DNA from: Desulfobacula sp.
Lineage (GTDB): Bacteria; Desulfobacterota; Desulfobacteria; Desulfobacterales; Desulfobacteraceae
DNA length: 50,083 nt
Direction of reading: 5' to 3'
Assembly: GCF_014237455.1 (NCBI RefSeq)
Contig: NZ_JABZFL010000005.1
Location: forward strand, 1-50,083
Part shown: positions 34,782 through 43,087 of the stretch, in pieces
How positions within the stretch are numbered: position 1 is the stretch's first letter
How the letters are laid out: every line of letters begins with the position of its first letter
The notes under the pieces: model-generated
Seen by the model: only the letters and a program-made list of their open reading frames with translations
The model's database searches: none
What the model was told of the DNA's origin: nothing
Translations under genes and position numbers: made by a program

Positions 34782-35420
34782 CTACAATTCCACCAGTTTG
34801 TTTTGAATGGCATACCTGGATAACTCGGCATTGTTTCTTAAACTCAGCTTTTTTAATATCCTTGATCGATAGGTGTCAACCGTTTTTATACTGATGTTAT
34901 AGGATGTAGCAATTTCTCTGTTTGTCGAACCCATGGCAAGCTTTCGTAATACTTGAAGTTCTCTCATGGACAATGATTCTGTAAGCGTCTGATTTTTATT
35001 TCCACGGATTACTCTAAGGGCCAGGGCTTCACTTGCCTTTTCCGTTAAATATCTTCCCCCGGAATAAATTTTTTTTACGGCCGCAACAAGCTGCTCGGGA
35101 GCAGACTGTTTTGTGACATATCCAAAAGCTCCTGCTTCTATGGCTCTGATAACGTATTGTTCTTCATCATGCATGGTCAAAATAAGGACAGGCACATCCG
35201 AACAATAACTTTTAAGGCGGGCCACCACCTCAAGTCCATCCATTCCCGGCATGGAAATATCAATCACTGCCACATCGGGTTTTTTTTTCATGACCTCATC
35301 CAAAGCTGTTTCTCCATCTGCTGCTTCCGCAACCACCTCAATCTCATTGCTGTCTTCCAGAACTTTTCTTAAGCCTTCCCTGACAATAGTGTGGTCATCT
35401 GCAAGAAGTACTTTAATCAT
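34782..35420 (-). CDS. NarL/FixJ-type response regulator
   Basis: The 212-residue regulator has a receiver domain (VLLADDHTIVREGL, Asp in PDVAVIDIS, Lys in GYVTKQS) and a LuxR-type DNA-binding domain (SMRELQVLRKLAMGSTNREIATSY, then KTVDTYRSRILKKL). It begins three bases after the sensor kinase ends, so the two form a pair. It is similar to but distinct from the regulator at 15417. The target genes are unknown; the TRAP operon is the nearest candidate. Confidence 0.94.
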   Translation of the reverse strand: MIKVLLADDHTIVREGLRKVLEDSNEIEVVAEAADGETALDEVMKKKPDVAVIDISMPGMDGLEVVARLKSYCSDVPVLILTMHDEEQYVIRAIEAGAFGYVTKQSAPEQLVAAVKKIYSGGRYLTEKASEALALRVIRGNKNQTLTESLSMRELQVLRKLAMGSTNREIATSYNISIKTVDTYRSRILKKLSLRNNAELSRYAIQNKLVEL

Positions 35421-35423
35421 GGA

Positions 35424-37541
35424 TTATCCTTTCACTTTTACTTTACAGCAAATACTTGTACCTTCGGACAATCGGGAAGATATATCAAGTTTTCCGCCGA
35501 CAAGATTGGCCCGTTCTCTCATTCCCTCAAGTCCGAATCCGTTAATTCCATTGTTGTTGTGGGCTTCAAAGCCACACCCGTTATCTTGAATGGCCAGAAT
35601 GATTCCTTCTTCATCGTTTTTAAGTTCAACTGTAATAGTGGAGGCATTTGAGTGCTTAAGGGAGTTGGTCACAGCTTCCTGACCAATTCTGTATAATGCT
35701 GTTGCAAGTGTGTCATTAATTTTGGGAATTCCATCATGCTTGAATACACAGGAAACATTAGAGCGCTTTTCAAAATCTGAGAGCAATGACTCCAGTGCAT
35801 CGGCAAGTCCCAGGTCATCCAGCACTCTTGGTCTTAAGCGATAGGCCATATCTCTTACATCATTAATGGTATCATCGATTAAGGAACGCATTTTCCCTGC
35901 CCTGTTTTCCGCATTTTTATCAATGCGAGCTAAATATTTTTCAACCCATACCGCATCAATGCGAAGGGCGGTTAACACCTGCCCCAAATGATCGTGAAGT
36001 TCCCTTGCAACAAGTGCTTTTTCCCTTTCCTGGGAGGTAATAATATTTTTGGACAGATTTTTCAGACTATCCTGGGTTTTTTCAAGCTGAGCTGTTCTCT
36101 TTTTTACCTGTTGTTCCAGATCAAGGGAATATTGGGACAGCTTTTCCTTGGCAAGTTGAAGATCTTTTTGAGCACGATTTTTTTCCGTTACATTCACGCT
36201 TACGGCCAGGGACCGGAGAATATCACCTTTTTCATCCCTGACCCCATAGCCGGACAGCAGTATATCCATTTTTTCTCCATTTTTTTTGGCATAGGTATAG
36301 GGAATATCTTTGCAGAACCCGGTACTGAAAAATTTGGGAAAAATTACATCGATTGCATATTTTTGTGATTCAGGGGTAAAAAAGCTGATGAGCTTTTTGC
36401 CAATGACATCTTCCCTTTTATATCCCATTACCTCCACCCAGTGGTCAGATACCCGGATAATTTTTCCCTCTGTGTCAATTGAATGAAGCATAACAGGGGT
36501 TTTATGGTAGATATGCCGGTACCGCTCTTCACTGAGCCGAAGTTCTTTTTCTGCTTTTTTACGTTTTGTAATTTCCTGAATTCCCAATTGGTAAAGAATC
36601 AGGACCAGAATACCGGTCAGGATTAATATAGAAGAGATAATCGGTCCGATAACCCTGACAAAGGGTTCGGACACCTGCTTTTCAATTTTTTTCAAATTTC
36701 TTAACTTAATGACTTTCCAGCCCGGATAATTTGCCACAGTGAGGCTTGTAAACAGGTATTGGGTATCATTTTTATCTGTTACATAATCGGTATTGTTTTT
36801 TGAAAAACCGGTCCAGGCCCAGGGGTCATTGCCAAATTGTTTTGAATTCATTATCGTGTTGATTTTTTCTTCAGGAAGTTTCCATAAGAGTTTAAACCTT
36901 AAAGCCTCTTTATTGGAGATGAAAATGACACCATCAGGATCAACAAAAAGGAGTGTATGATCAGATTTTGGAAACAGTTTTGTTTCAACAAATTCCACAG
37001 AAGCCTTGATAATGGCAACCCCAAGGATAGAACCATTGCTTTCATCATAAACCGGGTGAGAGTAATAAACGCCTCTTTTCCTGGAAGTGGTGCCAAGAGC
37101 AAGATAGGTTGCAGATGTGCCATTGATGGCCTTTTTATAGTAGGGTCTGAAAGAAAAATCTTTTCCCACAAAACTGTCTTTGGCATTTCGATTGCTGGAG
37201 CATAATGTAATCCCATTTTTATCCATAAGATAGCTGACTTCAAGATCAAGGGATTTTGTAAAATTATCAAGGATTTGGTTGGCCTGATAAATCGATTCCA
37301 GATTGGTATCTTTAAGAGCTGTTTTAAATTCTTTTATACCCGAAAGGGTTTTAACCGGTTTGATATGTTCGGAAAGATAAGAGGACAGATGATCTGTCAA
37401 AAGTTTCAGCTTGGAATAAGCGTCGGCTTCCGTTTTTTGAAAGGCCGCTTTTTTAAAAGAGTGATAATATAAGAGCCCGCCGGTTGAAGCCGATAAAAAT
37501 GCAACCAGGGCCAATATCAATATAATGATTCGAAGTCGCAT
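35424..37541 (-). CDS. Membrane sensor histidine kinase (Cache-PAS-HisKA_3)
   Basis: This roughly 705-residue kinase has an N-terminal membrane helix (RLRIIILILALVAFLSAS), a periplasmic double-Cache-type sensor (GITLCSSNR, FSFRPYYKKAINGT, GILGVAIIKAS are typical), and a second membrane helix near residue 305. A PAS domain (RHIYHKTPVMLHSIDTEG), a coiled coil, a HisKA_3 phosphoacceptor (ELHDHLGQVLTALRID) and a HATPase domain follow. Cache domains of this kind bind small organic acids or amino acids. The start at 37541 is chosen because the membrane helix begins there; a TTG 48 bases upstream lacks a ribosome site. It works with the response regulator encoded just downstream. Confidence 0.92.
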   Translation of the reverse strand: MRLRIIILILALVAFLSASTGGLLYYHSFKKAAFQKTEADAYSKLKLLTDHLSSYLSEHIKPVKTLSGIKEFKTALKDTNLESIYQANQILDNFTKSLDLEVSYLMDKNGITLCSSNRNAKDSFVGKDFSFRPYYKKAINGTSATYLALGTTSRKRGVYYSHPVYDESNGSILGVAIIKASVEFVETKLFPKSDHTLLFVDPDGVIFISNKEALRFKLLWKLPEEKINTIMNSKQFGNDPWAWTGFSKNNTDYVTDKNDTQYLFTSLTVANYPGWKVIKLRNLKKIEKQVSEPFVRVIGPIISSILILTGILVLILYQLGIQEITKRKKAEKELRLSEERYRHIYHKTPVMLHSIDTEGKIIRVSDHWVEVMGYKREDVIGKKLISFFTPESQKYAIDVIFPKFFSTGFCKDIPYTYAKKNGEKMDILLSGYGVRDEKGDILRSLAVSVNVTEKNRAQKDLQLAKEKLSQYSLDLEQQVKKRTAQLEKTQDSLKNLSKNIITSQEREKALVARELHDHLGQVLTALRIDAVWVEKYLARIDKNAENRAGKMRSLIDDTINDVRDMAYRLRPRVLDDLGLADALESLLSDFEKRSNVSCVFKHDGIPKINDTLATALYRIGQEAVTNSLKHSNASTITVELKNDEEGIILAIQDNGCGFEAHNNNGINGFGLEGMRERANLVGGKLDISSRLSEGTSICCKVKVKG

Positions 37542-37681
37542 AAAAATAAGTATATCCGCATGCCCTGGTTTTTTCAATGACTTTGCCAACAGGGCCTTTT
37601 AAAAATCATTGTGAATTTGTAAGATCCCTTATATTATACATCATAATGGGTTGTCATAAATAATAGCGAAAGGGTCAGGAT

Positions 37682-37966
37682 ATGCCGGTCATCACATTTA
37701 ATGCATTTTCATTTTTACAGAAAAAGTTGAAGAAAAAACAGATTGAATATTCCAATGTGACCATGAAGCTGAAACAGGGAACCCGTGCAAAGGATTTAAT
37801 CAGGCAGGTTCAATTGGACTTTGAAGATGTTGAGGTCGTGTTTATTAATGGGAAAGTGGCTCCTTTTGATACAATTATTAAGGATAATGACCGTGTGGCC
37901 CTGGTGCCTCAGGGTACTCCAGGGCCTTACAGAGTTCTACTTGGGTTTAAAAATAAAAAATTATAG
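37682..37966 (+). CDS. MoaD/ThiS-like ubiquitin-fold protein
   Basis: This 94-residue protein has a beta-grasp pattern (VTMKLKQGTRAKDLIRQV, then VVFINGKVAPFDTIIKDNDRV, then ALVP) like MoaD/ThiS sulfur carriers. It lacks the C-terminal Gly-Gly: after ALVPQGTPGPYR there is a further tail ending KNKKL. It could be a carrier that needs processing, or a non-carrier relative. It overlaps thpR by one base. The tungsten enzyme at 23270 would need molybdopterin, but the link is only suggestive. Confidence 0.7.
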   Translation: MPVITFNAFSFLQKKLKKKQIEYSNVTMKLKQGTRAKDLIRQVQLDFEDVEVVFINGKVAPFDTIIKDNDRVALVPQGTPGPYRVLLGFKNKKL

Positions 37967-38550
37967 TGAATGATGACAACAGCCATATCCGTGCATTTAT
38001 TGCCATATCCCTTCCAAAGGAGATAAAAAAAAAATTACATGGCCTTCAGGAACAATTGCGAAAATCAGGCATCAAGGCCTCCTGGCCGAAACCTGAAACC
38101 ATGCATTTAACCCTGAAGTTTTTTGGGAATATAAATATCAATAAGATTGATGCCGTTAAAACATGCATGACCAAGGCGGTAATAAGCGTACCAATACATA
38201 CCTTGTACGTCTCGGGGATAGGGGTGTTCCCGTCGGTAAAAAAAGCCAGAGTCCTCTGGTCAGGAACAAAGGGGCAGACAAATGTTTTAGAAAAACTTGT
38301 CACTCGATTGGAGGCTGTCCTTTTTGAGGATATGGGAATAGAAAAGGAAAATAAAAGTTTTTCGCCTCACTTGACAGTAGCAAGAATTAAAAAATCAATT
38401 TTTCCAAAAAGAATGATTAAACTGATACAGGAGTTTAAAGAATTTCATTCTGAGGATTTTTTTGTTTCCGAGATTAAATTTTTTCAAAGCGAATTAACAC
38501 CATCCGGTGCAATTCATAAATTAATTTTTTCAGTACCGTTTAAACTTTAA
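37966..38550 (+). CDS. thpR: RNA 2',3'-cyclic phosphodiesterase (2H family, ThpR)
   Basis: The 194-residue protein has the two H-x-T/S-type motifs of the 2H phosphoesterases: MHLTLKFFG near residue 46 and SPHLTVARI near residue 139. ThpR proteins open 2',3'-cyclic phosphates on RNA. The start is GTG, overlapping the stop of the MoaD-like gene, so translation is coupled. It ends six bases from the converging cobQ gene, with no terminator in the gap. Confidence 0.9.
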   Translation: MNDDNSHIRAFIAISLPKEIKKKLHGLQEQLRKSGIKASWPKPETMHLTLKFFGNININKIDAVKTCMTKAVISVPIHTLYVSGIGVFPSVKKARVLWSGTKGQTNVLEKLVTRLEAVLFEDMGIEKENKSFSPHLTVARIKKSIFPKRMIKLIQEFKEFHSEDFFVSEIKFFQSELTPSGAIHKLIFSVPFKL

Positions 38551-38556
38551 TTTATT

Positions 38557-40020
38557 TTAAAAAATATGACTCATATCAATATGGGCTTCAAAGTGCTCTT
38601 TTAAAAGGGCATAGTCCCTCTGTTTTAAAGAGTGCATGTCATCACATGGATAATTGACATCCAATCCTATTGTTTTTAACCATTTTAACAAAATTTTCGA
38701 TGAATCAAAAAACCCATGCAGATATGTTCCGGCGATCCTGCCATCCTCTGAAATACAGCCATCTGTATCAGTACAGGGCATATAATTTCTGGAACTGATC
38801 TCAATCAGTGAGGCACCCGCACTTAAGGAAGTGTAACCCATGTGGATCTCATACCCTTTGCCTTTGGCATCCTCCCAATGAAAATCGCTTAAGGTTGTCG
38901 TTTTCGGTGCCTTTAGTACGGTTTGAACCGGCAAAAGATTGAGCGCTTTTGTTCTTCCCGGTGTGCCTTCAAGCCCGTCGGGGTCATCGACAAATTCACC
39001 CAGCATTTGATATCCGCCGCAAATGCCGAAAACATATCCCTTTGAGTGATAATATTCTTTAAGGGGCTCTTTAAATTTATTTATTAACCACTCAAGATCT
39101 GCCCGGGTATTTTTTGAGCCCGGTATAATCACTGCCTTGAATTTGGACAGATGATTCGGCCTGTCAATAAAAATGGTTTGAATTCCCTTTACTTTTGACA
39201 GGGCATGGAAATCTGTAAAATTTGCAATATGGGGCAGACGGATGATTCCGATTGCTGGCATATCAGGGCTCAAGTATTTGAAATCATTGCATTTTTCGAT
39301 TTCAACAGAGTCTTCAGCCTCAATTTTAAAATGTGTATACCAGGGCAGAACACCCAATACTTTTTTGCTGGTTTGTTTTTCAATCCAGTCAACCCCATCC
39401 TTAAACAGGGCAATATCTCCTCGAAATCTGTTGATAATAAACCCTTTTATCATGTCACAATACTTTTGCGGGAGACATTCAAGGGTACCGACAATTTGTG
39501 CAAACACACCTCCCCTGTGGATATCCGCAGCAAGGATAACATCTGCACCGGCATATTCGGCCATGGCAAAATTCACAATGTCATTGGACATCAGGTTGAC
39601 TTCAGAACACGACCCGGCGCCTTCCAGGATGATCCGGTCATGGACCTGTTCAAGGCGGTCAAAGGCGTCACAAGCCTTTTTAAAATAGAATTCTTTGTTT
39701 CTATGGTAATCCATGGCAGTATGATTACCGTAGACCCTTCCATTGAGGATGACCTGGGATTGCTTTTCTCCTGTCGGTTTTAAAAGAATGGGATTCATAT
39801 TGACATGGGGAATAATTTTTGCGGCTTCTGCCTGAACAATCTGAGCCCGTCCCATTTCAAGGCCTTCAGGGGTAATACCAGAGTTGTTGGACATATTTTG
39901 AGCTTTGAAGGGCGCGACCTTAACACCCCTGTCCGCAAGGGATCTGCAAATAGCGGCGGCAATAATACTTTTTCCAACATCAGAGCCGGTTCCAAGAACA
40001 GCGATATTTTTTTTCATCAT
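38557..40020 (-). CDS. cobQ: Cobyric acid synthase
   Basis: CobQ amidates adenosylcobyrinic acid a,c-diamide at four side chains. The 487-residue length is normal. The N-terminal synthetase half has the nucleotide site GTGSDVGKSIIAAAI and MSNNSGITPEGLEMGRAQ, and the C-terminal half is a class I glutamine amidotransferase with catalytic Cys in FGICGGYQML and His in YLHGFFDS. It overlaps cobO by four bases (ATGA), so the two are coupled. It is the last gene of the riboswitch-led operon and appears intact, unlike the upstream genes. Confidence 0.96.
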   Translation of the reverse strand: MMKKNIAVLGTGSDVGKSIIAAAICRSLADRGVKVAPFKAQNMSNNSGITPEGLEMGRAQIVQAEAAKIIPHVNMNPILLKPTGEKQSQVILNGRVYGNHTAMDYHRNKEFYFKKACDAFDRLEQVHDRIILEGAGSCSEVNLMSNDIVNFAMAEYAGADVILAADIHRGGVFAQIVGTLECLPQKYCDMIKGFIINRFRGDIALFKDGVDWIEKQTSKKVLGVLPWYTHFKIEAEDSVEIEKCNDFKYLSPDMPAIGIIRLPHIANFTDFHALSKVKGIQTIFIDRPNHLSKFKAVIIPGSKNTRADLEWLINKFKEPLKEYYHSKGYVFGICGGYQMLGEFVDDPDGLEGTPGRTKALNLLPVQTVLKAPKTTTLSDFHWEDAKGKGYEIHMGYTSLSAGASLIEISSRNYMPCTDTDGCISEDGRIAGTYLHGFFDSSKILLKWLKTIGLDVNYPCDDMHSLKQRDYALLKEHFEAHIDMSHIF

Positions 40021-40529
40021 TTTTCGATCCCAACCCTGGCAGCCACGCCTTTTCTATAATAATGTTTGATTTCTTTCATTTCCGTAACAAGATCCGCTTT
40101 TTCAATCACTTTGTCAGTTGCTCCCCGTCCCGTGATCACCAGTTCAACATTTTCGGGCTTCATATCTATCAATGCCAGGAGTTCTTCTTCGGAAATGAGA
40201 TTGCACATGACAGCAACATTAGCCTCTTCGGCAATGACCACATCATGTTTATTTTCTTTTAAAAGTTCACATAGCTTGAGATACCCTGCAGCACCGGCAG
40301 CAATATCCTCATCAGATGGCTTTCCTTTAACAAATTTTCCAAGGCCGTATTGTTCAACCATGATATTGTCAAATCGGGATAAGGCTTTGATTTCAGAGTA
40401 GTCCCCCTTTTTTAAAAACTGAACAATATAGACCTTAAGGCCTGCACCAGCAGCTCTGATGGCAAGTCCCAGGCTCGCTGTTGTTTTCCCTTTCCCATTG
40501 CCTGTGTATATTTGAACATACCCTTTCAT
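40017..40529 (-). CDS. cobO: Cob(I)yrinic acid a,c-diamide adenosyltransferase
   Basis: This CobO/BtuR-type enzyme transfers the 5'-deoxyadenosyl group of ATP to corrinoids. The P-loop TGNGKGKTTASLGLA is at the N-terminus, followed by VQFLKKGDYSE and a conserved EEANVA. The ATG at 40529 has AGGAGG directly upstream, so the longer open frame is not used. The resulting length of about 170 residues is typical. It is in the cobalamin operon between the cbiG remnant and cobQ. Confidence 0.94.
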   Translation of the reverse strand: MKGYVQIYTGNGKGKTTASLGLAIRAAGAGLKVYIVQFLKKGDYSEIKALSRFDNIMVEQYGLGKFVKGKPSDEDIAAGAAGYLKLCELLKENKHDVVIAEEANVAVMCNLISEEELLALIDMKPENVELVITGRGATDKVIEKADLVTEMKEIKHYYRKGVAARVGIEK

Positions 40530-40564
40530 ATATGGCCTCCTAATGTTTTGTTTATTTTCAAGTT

Positions 40565-40876
40565 TTATATTTTTTTGATGCCTATTGTTGCAAATCGACA
40601 AATGCTGTTAACAGACGACCCTTCTTTTTTTAGAACCATAAATAAAAATTGTTTAAGCTCTTTGAAACTTGTTCCCCTGTTGCGCCTAATGTCGGCACTT
40701 AAGACATGAGGACTTGAAATTAGAGTTTCACGTGAAACGGTTTTGATCTTATAGGAACAAAAAATTTTTTCTGTTGCTTGATCCGTATTGATTGTGTCTG
40801 TCCAAAAGAGTTTAGGCAGATTTCCTTTTTGGATAAGGCCTTTTTTGCCTTGACCGATACCGTCTATCGGGTTCAT
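40565..40876 (-). pseudogene. cbiG: C-terminal remnant of cobalt-precorrin-5A hydrolase (CbiG)
   Basis: This 103-residue frame aligns by eye with only the C-terminal part of CbiG: the RRNRGTSFKELKQFLF and VNSICRFATIGIKK segments match the family pattern GIGCxRGTS...ATIxxK. The N-terminal hydrolase portion is missing, and the frame stops just after the ATIGIKK motif, where CbiG normally continues. Its ATG overlaps the stop of the frame upstream, so some translation may still occur. It carries the parS site at 40725-40738. An independent small protein is the alternative. Confidence 0.6.
40725..40738. promoter_or_regulatory. parS: parS chromosome-partition site
   Basis: GTTTCACGTGAAAC is a perfect 14-base palindrome identical to the core of the bacterial ParB-binding site (consensus TGTTTCACGTGAAACA). 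Only the outermost two bases differ. parS sites cluster near the replication origin in most bacteria. Confidence 0.85.
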
Positions 40877-41319
40877 ATTATGCCACCATATAGTAAAGGG
40901 TTCCCATTAATAGGATACTCAATACTCCGAATACCCGACCCGATAATAACAGCTGCAGCCCCATTTTGGGAGAAAAAATTCCCAATATTGAATTTTTTGA
41001 TGAACAGGATAGAAATATGATAGCAAGCAGGGCGGCACAGGCACCGGTAAAAGCAAAATGCAGAAACGGAGACAAAAGCAGCACCAGCGGCAGAACAGGT
41101 AAGTATCCCTAGCGGTCGTACATTTAATATTACCGCCAAATAGGTTTCGTTGGTGGTTTCTATGAAATGAAAATTTTCAAAGATTTTTCCTATAAGAATG
41201 TTGATGATATCCATTGAAAGGGAAGCGAACATCATTAAAACAAGAAAAAGGGAGGAAAGGACCACCAGATATCCTTTCCTCCCTTTTGATATGGCAACCG
41301 GTATACTCATTTTTGCCAT
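40873..41319 (-). pseudogene. Broken FecCD/BtuC-type ABC permease
   Basis: The first frame (from 41319) reads like the start of a FecCD permease (GYLVVLSSLFLVLMMFASLS, ETYLAVILNVR). It then jumps to PLGILTCSAAGAA, the segment that normally follows about 35 residues later (LLGISSGAA). The homology then changes frame, continuing as FLHFAFTGACAALLAIIFL and LLLSGRVFGVLSILLMGTLYYM in the -1/+1 register down to 40878. The remaining half of the permease is missing. Deletion, frameshift and truncation together show a dead gene, formerly for corrinoid or iron-chelate uptake. It begins three bases after cbiK in the riboswitch operon. Confidence 0.7.
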
Positions 41320-41322
41320 AAC

Positions 41323-41874
41323 CTACAGGTCAACGCCTGAAGCTTTTGCCGCATTTTTTATATTGGCTATAAAAAGATCTGCGAACTGATTATTAGAACC
41401 AAGACCCCGGAGAATTATTTCAATATCAAATCCAGCCTTGCCTAATATGGTTTTCCAGGAATTTTCTTCATCACCGGCCATGTCATCGGCAGCGTGGTTT
41501 CTATCGACAATCATTAATGGTTTTAACAGGATTTTATCAATTTTAGGGGTATAATGGTTTAGCCTTTTCTTGACATCCTCAAGGCCAGGATACCCTTCAA
41601 CACTCTCAACAAAGGTTTTAACTTCAGGATAAAGCTCTCTCCTTAAGTTTTGGAGTTCAACATATATACCCGTAGACCACAACCCATTTCCATGGCCCAC
41701 ATAAACTAGGACAACTCCCTTTTGTTTGGCAAGGACTATTTTATTAAATGGGTTCCATTTATCCCTGATGGTTTTGATATCCCCGATGGCATTCACATAT
41801 TGCATTAAATCATGGTATTGTTCCATGTGAAACAAATGAATAGGCTGAACGACAATACCCTTAAATTTTTTCAT
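41323..41874 (-). CDS. cbiK: Sirohydrochlorin cobaltochelatase CbiK, N-terminally truncated
   Basis: The 183-residue protein matches CbiK from about its residue 80 on (FKGIVVQPIHL corresponds to the conserved VxVQxLH segment) to the C-terminus. The metal and proton-handling residues are retained: His in VYVGHGNG, Glu in VEGYPG, His in DRNHAADDM. The usual 260-residue enzyme has another ~80 residues at the N-terminus, which are absent. The ATG at 41874 has GAGGG upstream, so a short protein can be made. It is directly downstream of a cobalamin riboswitch. Whether this shortened form still inserts cobalt is uncertain. Confidence 0.8.
   Translation of the reverse strand: MKKFKGIVVQPIHLFHMEQYHDLMQYVNAIGDIKTIRDKWNPFNKIVLAKQKGVVLVYVGHGNGLWSTGIYVELQNLRRELYPEVKTFVESVEGYPGLEDVKKRLNHYTPKIDKILLKPLMIVDRNHAADDMAGDEENSWKTILGKAGFDIEIILRGLGSNNQFADLFIANIKNAAKASGVDL
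41819..41834. promoter_or_regulatory. Degenerate parS-like palindrome
   Basis: TGTTCCATGTGAAACA matches the 16-base parS consensus at 14 positions. It lies inside cbiK, 1.1 kb from the perfect site, and encodes conserved-type residues (LFHMEQ), so it may be a weak second site or coincidence. Confidence 0.35.
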
Positions 41875-41924
41875 AATATTCCCTCGGTTATTATGAATTA
41901 TAATAACGCGGGACAGGGCATGAA

Positions 41925-41960
41925 TAAAAAATCCCACACCAGATTTTAATCTGACATGGG
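41925..41960 (-). terminator. Expression-platform terminator of the cobalamin riboswitch
   Basis: On the minus strand CCCATGTCAGAT and ATCTGGTGTGGG form a 12-pair stem (with G-U pairs) around TAAA, then ATTTTTTATT. It sits between the aptamer and cbiK, so ligand binding can switch transcription off. Confidence 0.8.
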
Positions 41961-41984
41961 AACCGTTTTTATCCTCATTTTATT

Positions 41985-42192
41985 GATCTGCCCAGAGCCT
42001 CGCAAGCAAATAGATCAAATATTCAGGCAGATTTTCTGACTTCCGGATTTCTTTACTTGTCACGCCTTCCCATTAAAACAACTCAATTTAACAGTGGCAA
42101 ATGTGACGTTCATCCCCGGTTACAGCGGCGGGTCCGTTCCTGACTCTCACAGGATTCCCTTTTACCTGCACCTTGCAGCACCTGAAACATTT
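41985..42192 (-). promoter_or_regulatory. Cobalamin riboswitch
   Basis: On the minus strand the conserved order of the cobalamin aptamer is visible: GGTGC near the 5' end, then AAAAGGGAATCCTGTG, AGTCAGGAACGGACCCGCC, GCTGTAACCGGGGA, GCCACTG, GGGAAGGCG and CCGGAAGTCAG. It has its own promoter upstream and a terminator downstream. It should repress the cbiK-to-cobQ operon when adenosylcobalamin is plentiful. Confidence 0.92.
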
Positions 42193-42195
42193 AAT

Positions 42196-42224
42196 AAAAT
42201 AGACGTATTACAGTCACGTGTCAA
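42196..42224 (-). promoter_or_regulatory. Promoter of the riboswitch operon
   Basis: TTGACA (minus strand, 42224-42219) and TATTTT (42201-42196) are spaced by 17 bases, immediately upstream of the riboswitch aptamer. The spacing and -35 are ideal. Confidence 0.7.
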
Positions 42225-42291
42225 GAAAATTTTTTGATCGGCAATGAGGATACCCTCAATATAATAAACTACTTGCTGAAAGGAAAACATT

Positions 42292-43086
42292 TTATTCTTT
42301 GGAGATAAAAATATTTTGATTTAGAACATCAAGTTCATTAAATCCCACTTTTAAAGAAAACAGAACAGACAGCATGGTGCTGAAATACTCTGTGTAGAAA
42401 ATTGAGAACATGATGGCAATCTGGTATTTTATTGCCACAATCGGAATTGATCCCCCTAGGATCTGTCCTGTCATCATGCCCGGAAGAGAGACAAGCCCGA
42501 TGGTAGCCATGGAAGCGATAGTCGGAGTGATGGCTGCCAAAAAGCTTTCCTTAAAATAGGGTTTTAATGCCTGGATACGGCTATTAAACATTGATATGGA
42601 ATACAGGTAGACTTTCTCATCCTTTTTAATTCCCGAGTAAAAATTGTTCAGCCCGATGATAATACTTCTCAGGCAGTTACCAAGCAGCATACCACCGATC
42701 GGGATAAGATATTTTGCTTCAAACAGATTGTCAATTCTTACTACCACGGCATTAAAGAAAATTAAAATAATGGTGAACGGAATAAGCAGCGAAAAAAATA
42801 CAGGCATAAAAAAAAGTTTTACCTTGAGGTTGCTTGACCGTATGATGGACTGACAGGCGATGGATATCATGATCAATAGATAAACTGTGTTTAAAACCGG
42901 TGAGTTAAATTTGAATAAGAATTCAAGATAAATCCCGACAAAACTCAATTGAACACACATTCTGATGATAGAGGTGACCATGGTTTTGTTTATTGTGAGC
43001 CTTAATCGTCTGTTGATATAGAAAACAGGGATAAGAAATATGAATAATGACATAAGTGATAAAAGATTAAGATCCTGGGCGCCCAA
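42292..43086 (-). CDS. fetB: FetB-type ABC transporter permease
   Basis: The 264-residue polytopic membrane protein matches the FetB/YbbM (UPF0014) family. The hallmark SLPGMMTGQILGG is present near residue 207, preceded by IPIGGMLLGNCLRSI and followed by IKYQIAIMFSIFYTE. With FetA it forms an exporter linked in E. coli to iron homeostasis and oxidative-stress resistance. The start is TTG at 43086 (one base after the fetA stop) with GGTGG upstream; an ATG 33 bases downstream is an alternative. Confidence 0.88.
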   Translation of the reverse strand: MGAQDLNLLSLMSLFIFLIPVFYINRRLRLTINKTMVTSIIRMCVQLSFVGIYLEFLFKFNSPVLNTVYLLIMISIACQSIIRSSNLKVKLFFMPVFFSLLIPFTIILIFFNAVVVRIDNLFEAKYLIPIGGMLLGNCLRSIIIGLNNFYSGIKKDEKVYLYSISMFNSRIQALKPYFKESFLAAITPTIASMATIGLVSLPGMMTGQILGGSIPIVAIKYQIAIMFSIFYTEYFSTMLSVLFSLKVGFNELDVLNQNIFISKE

Positions 43087-43087
43087 T

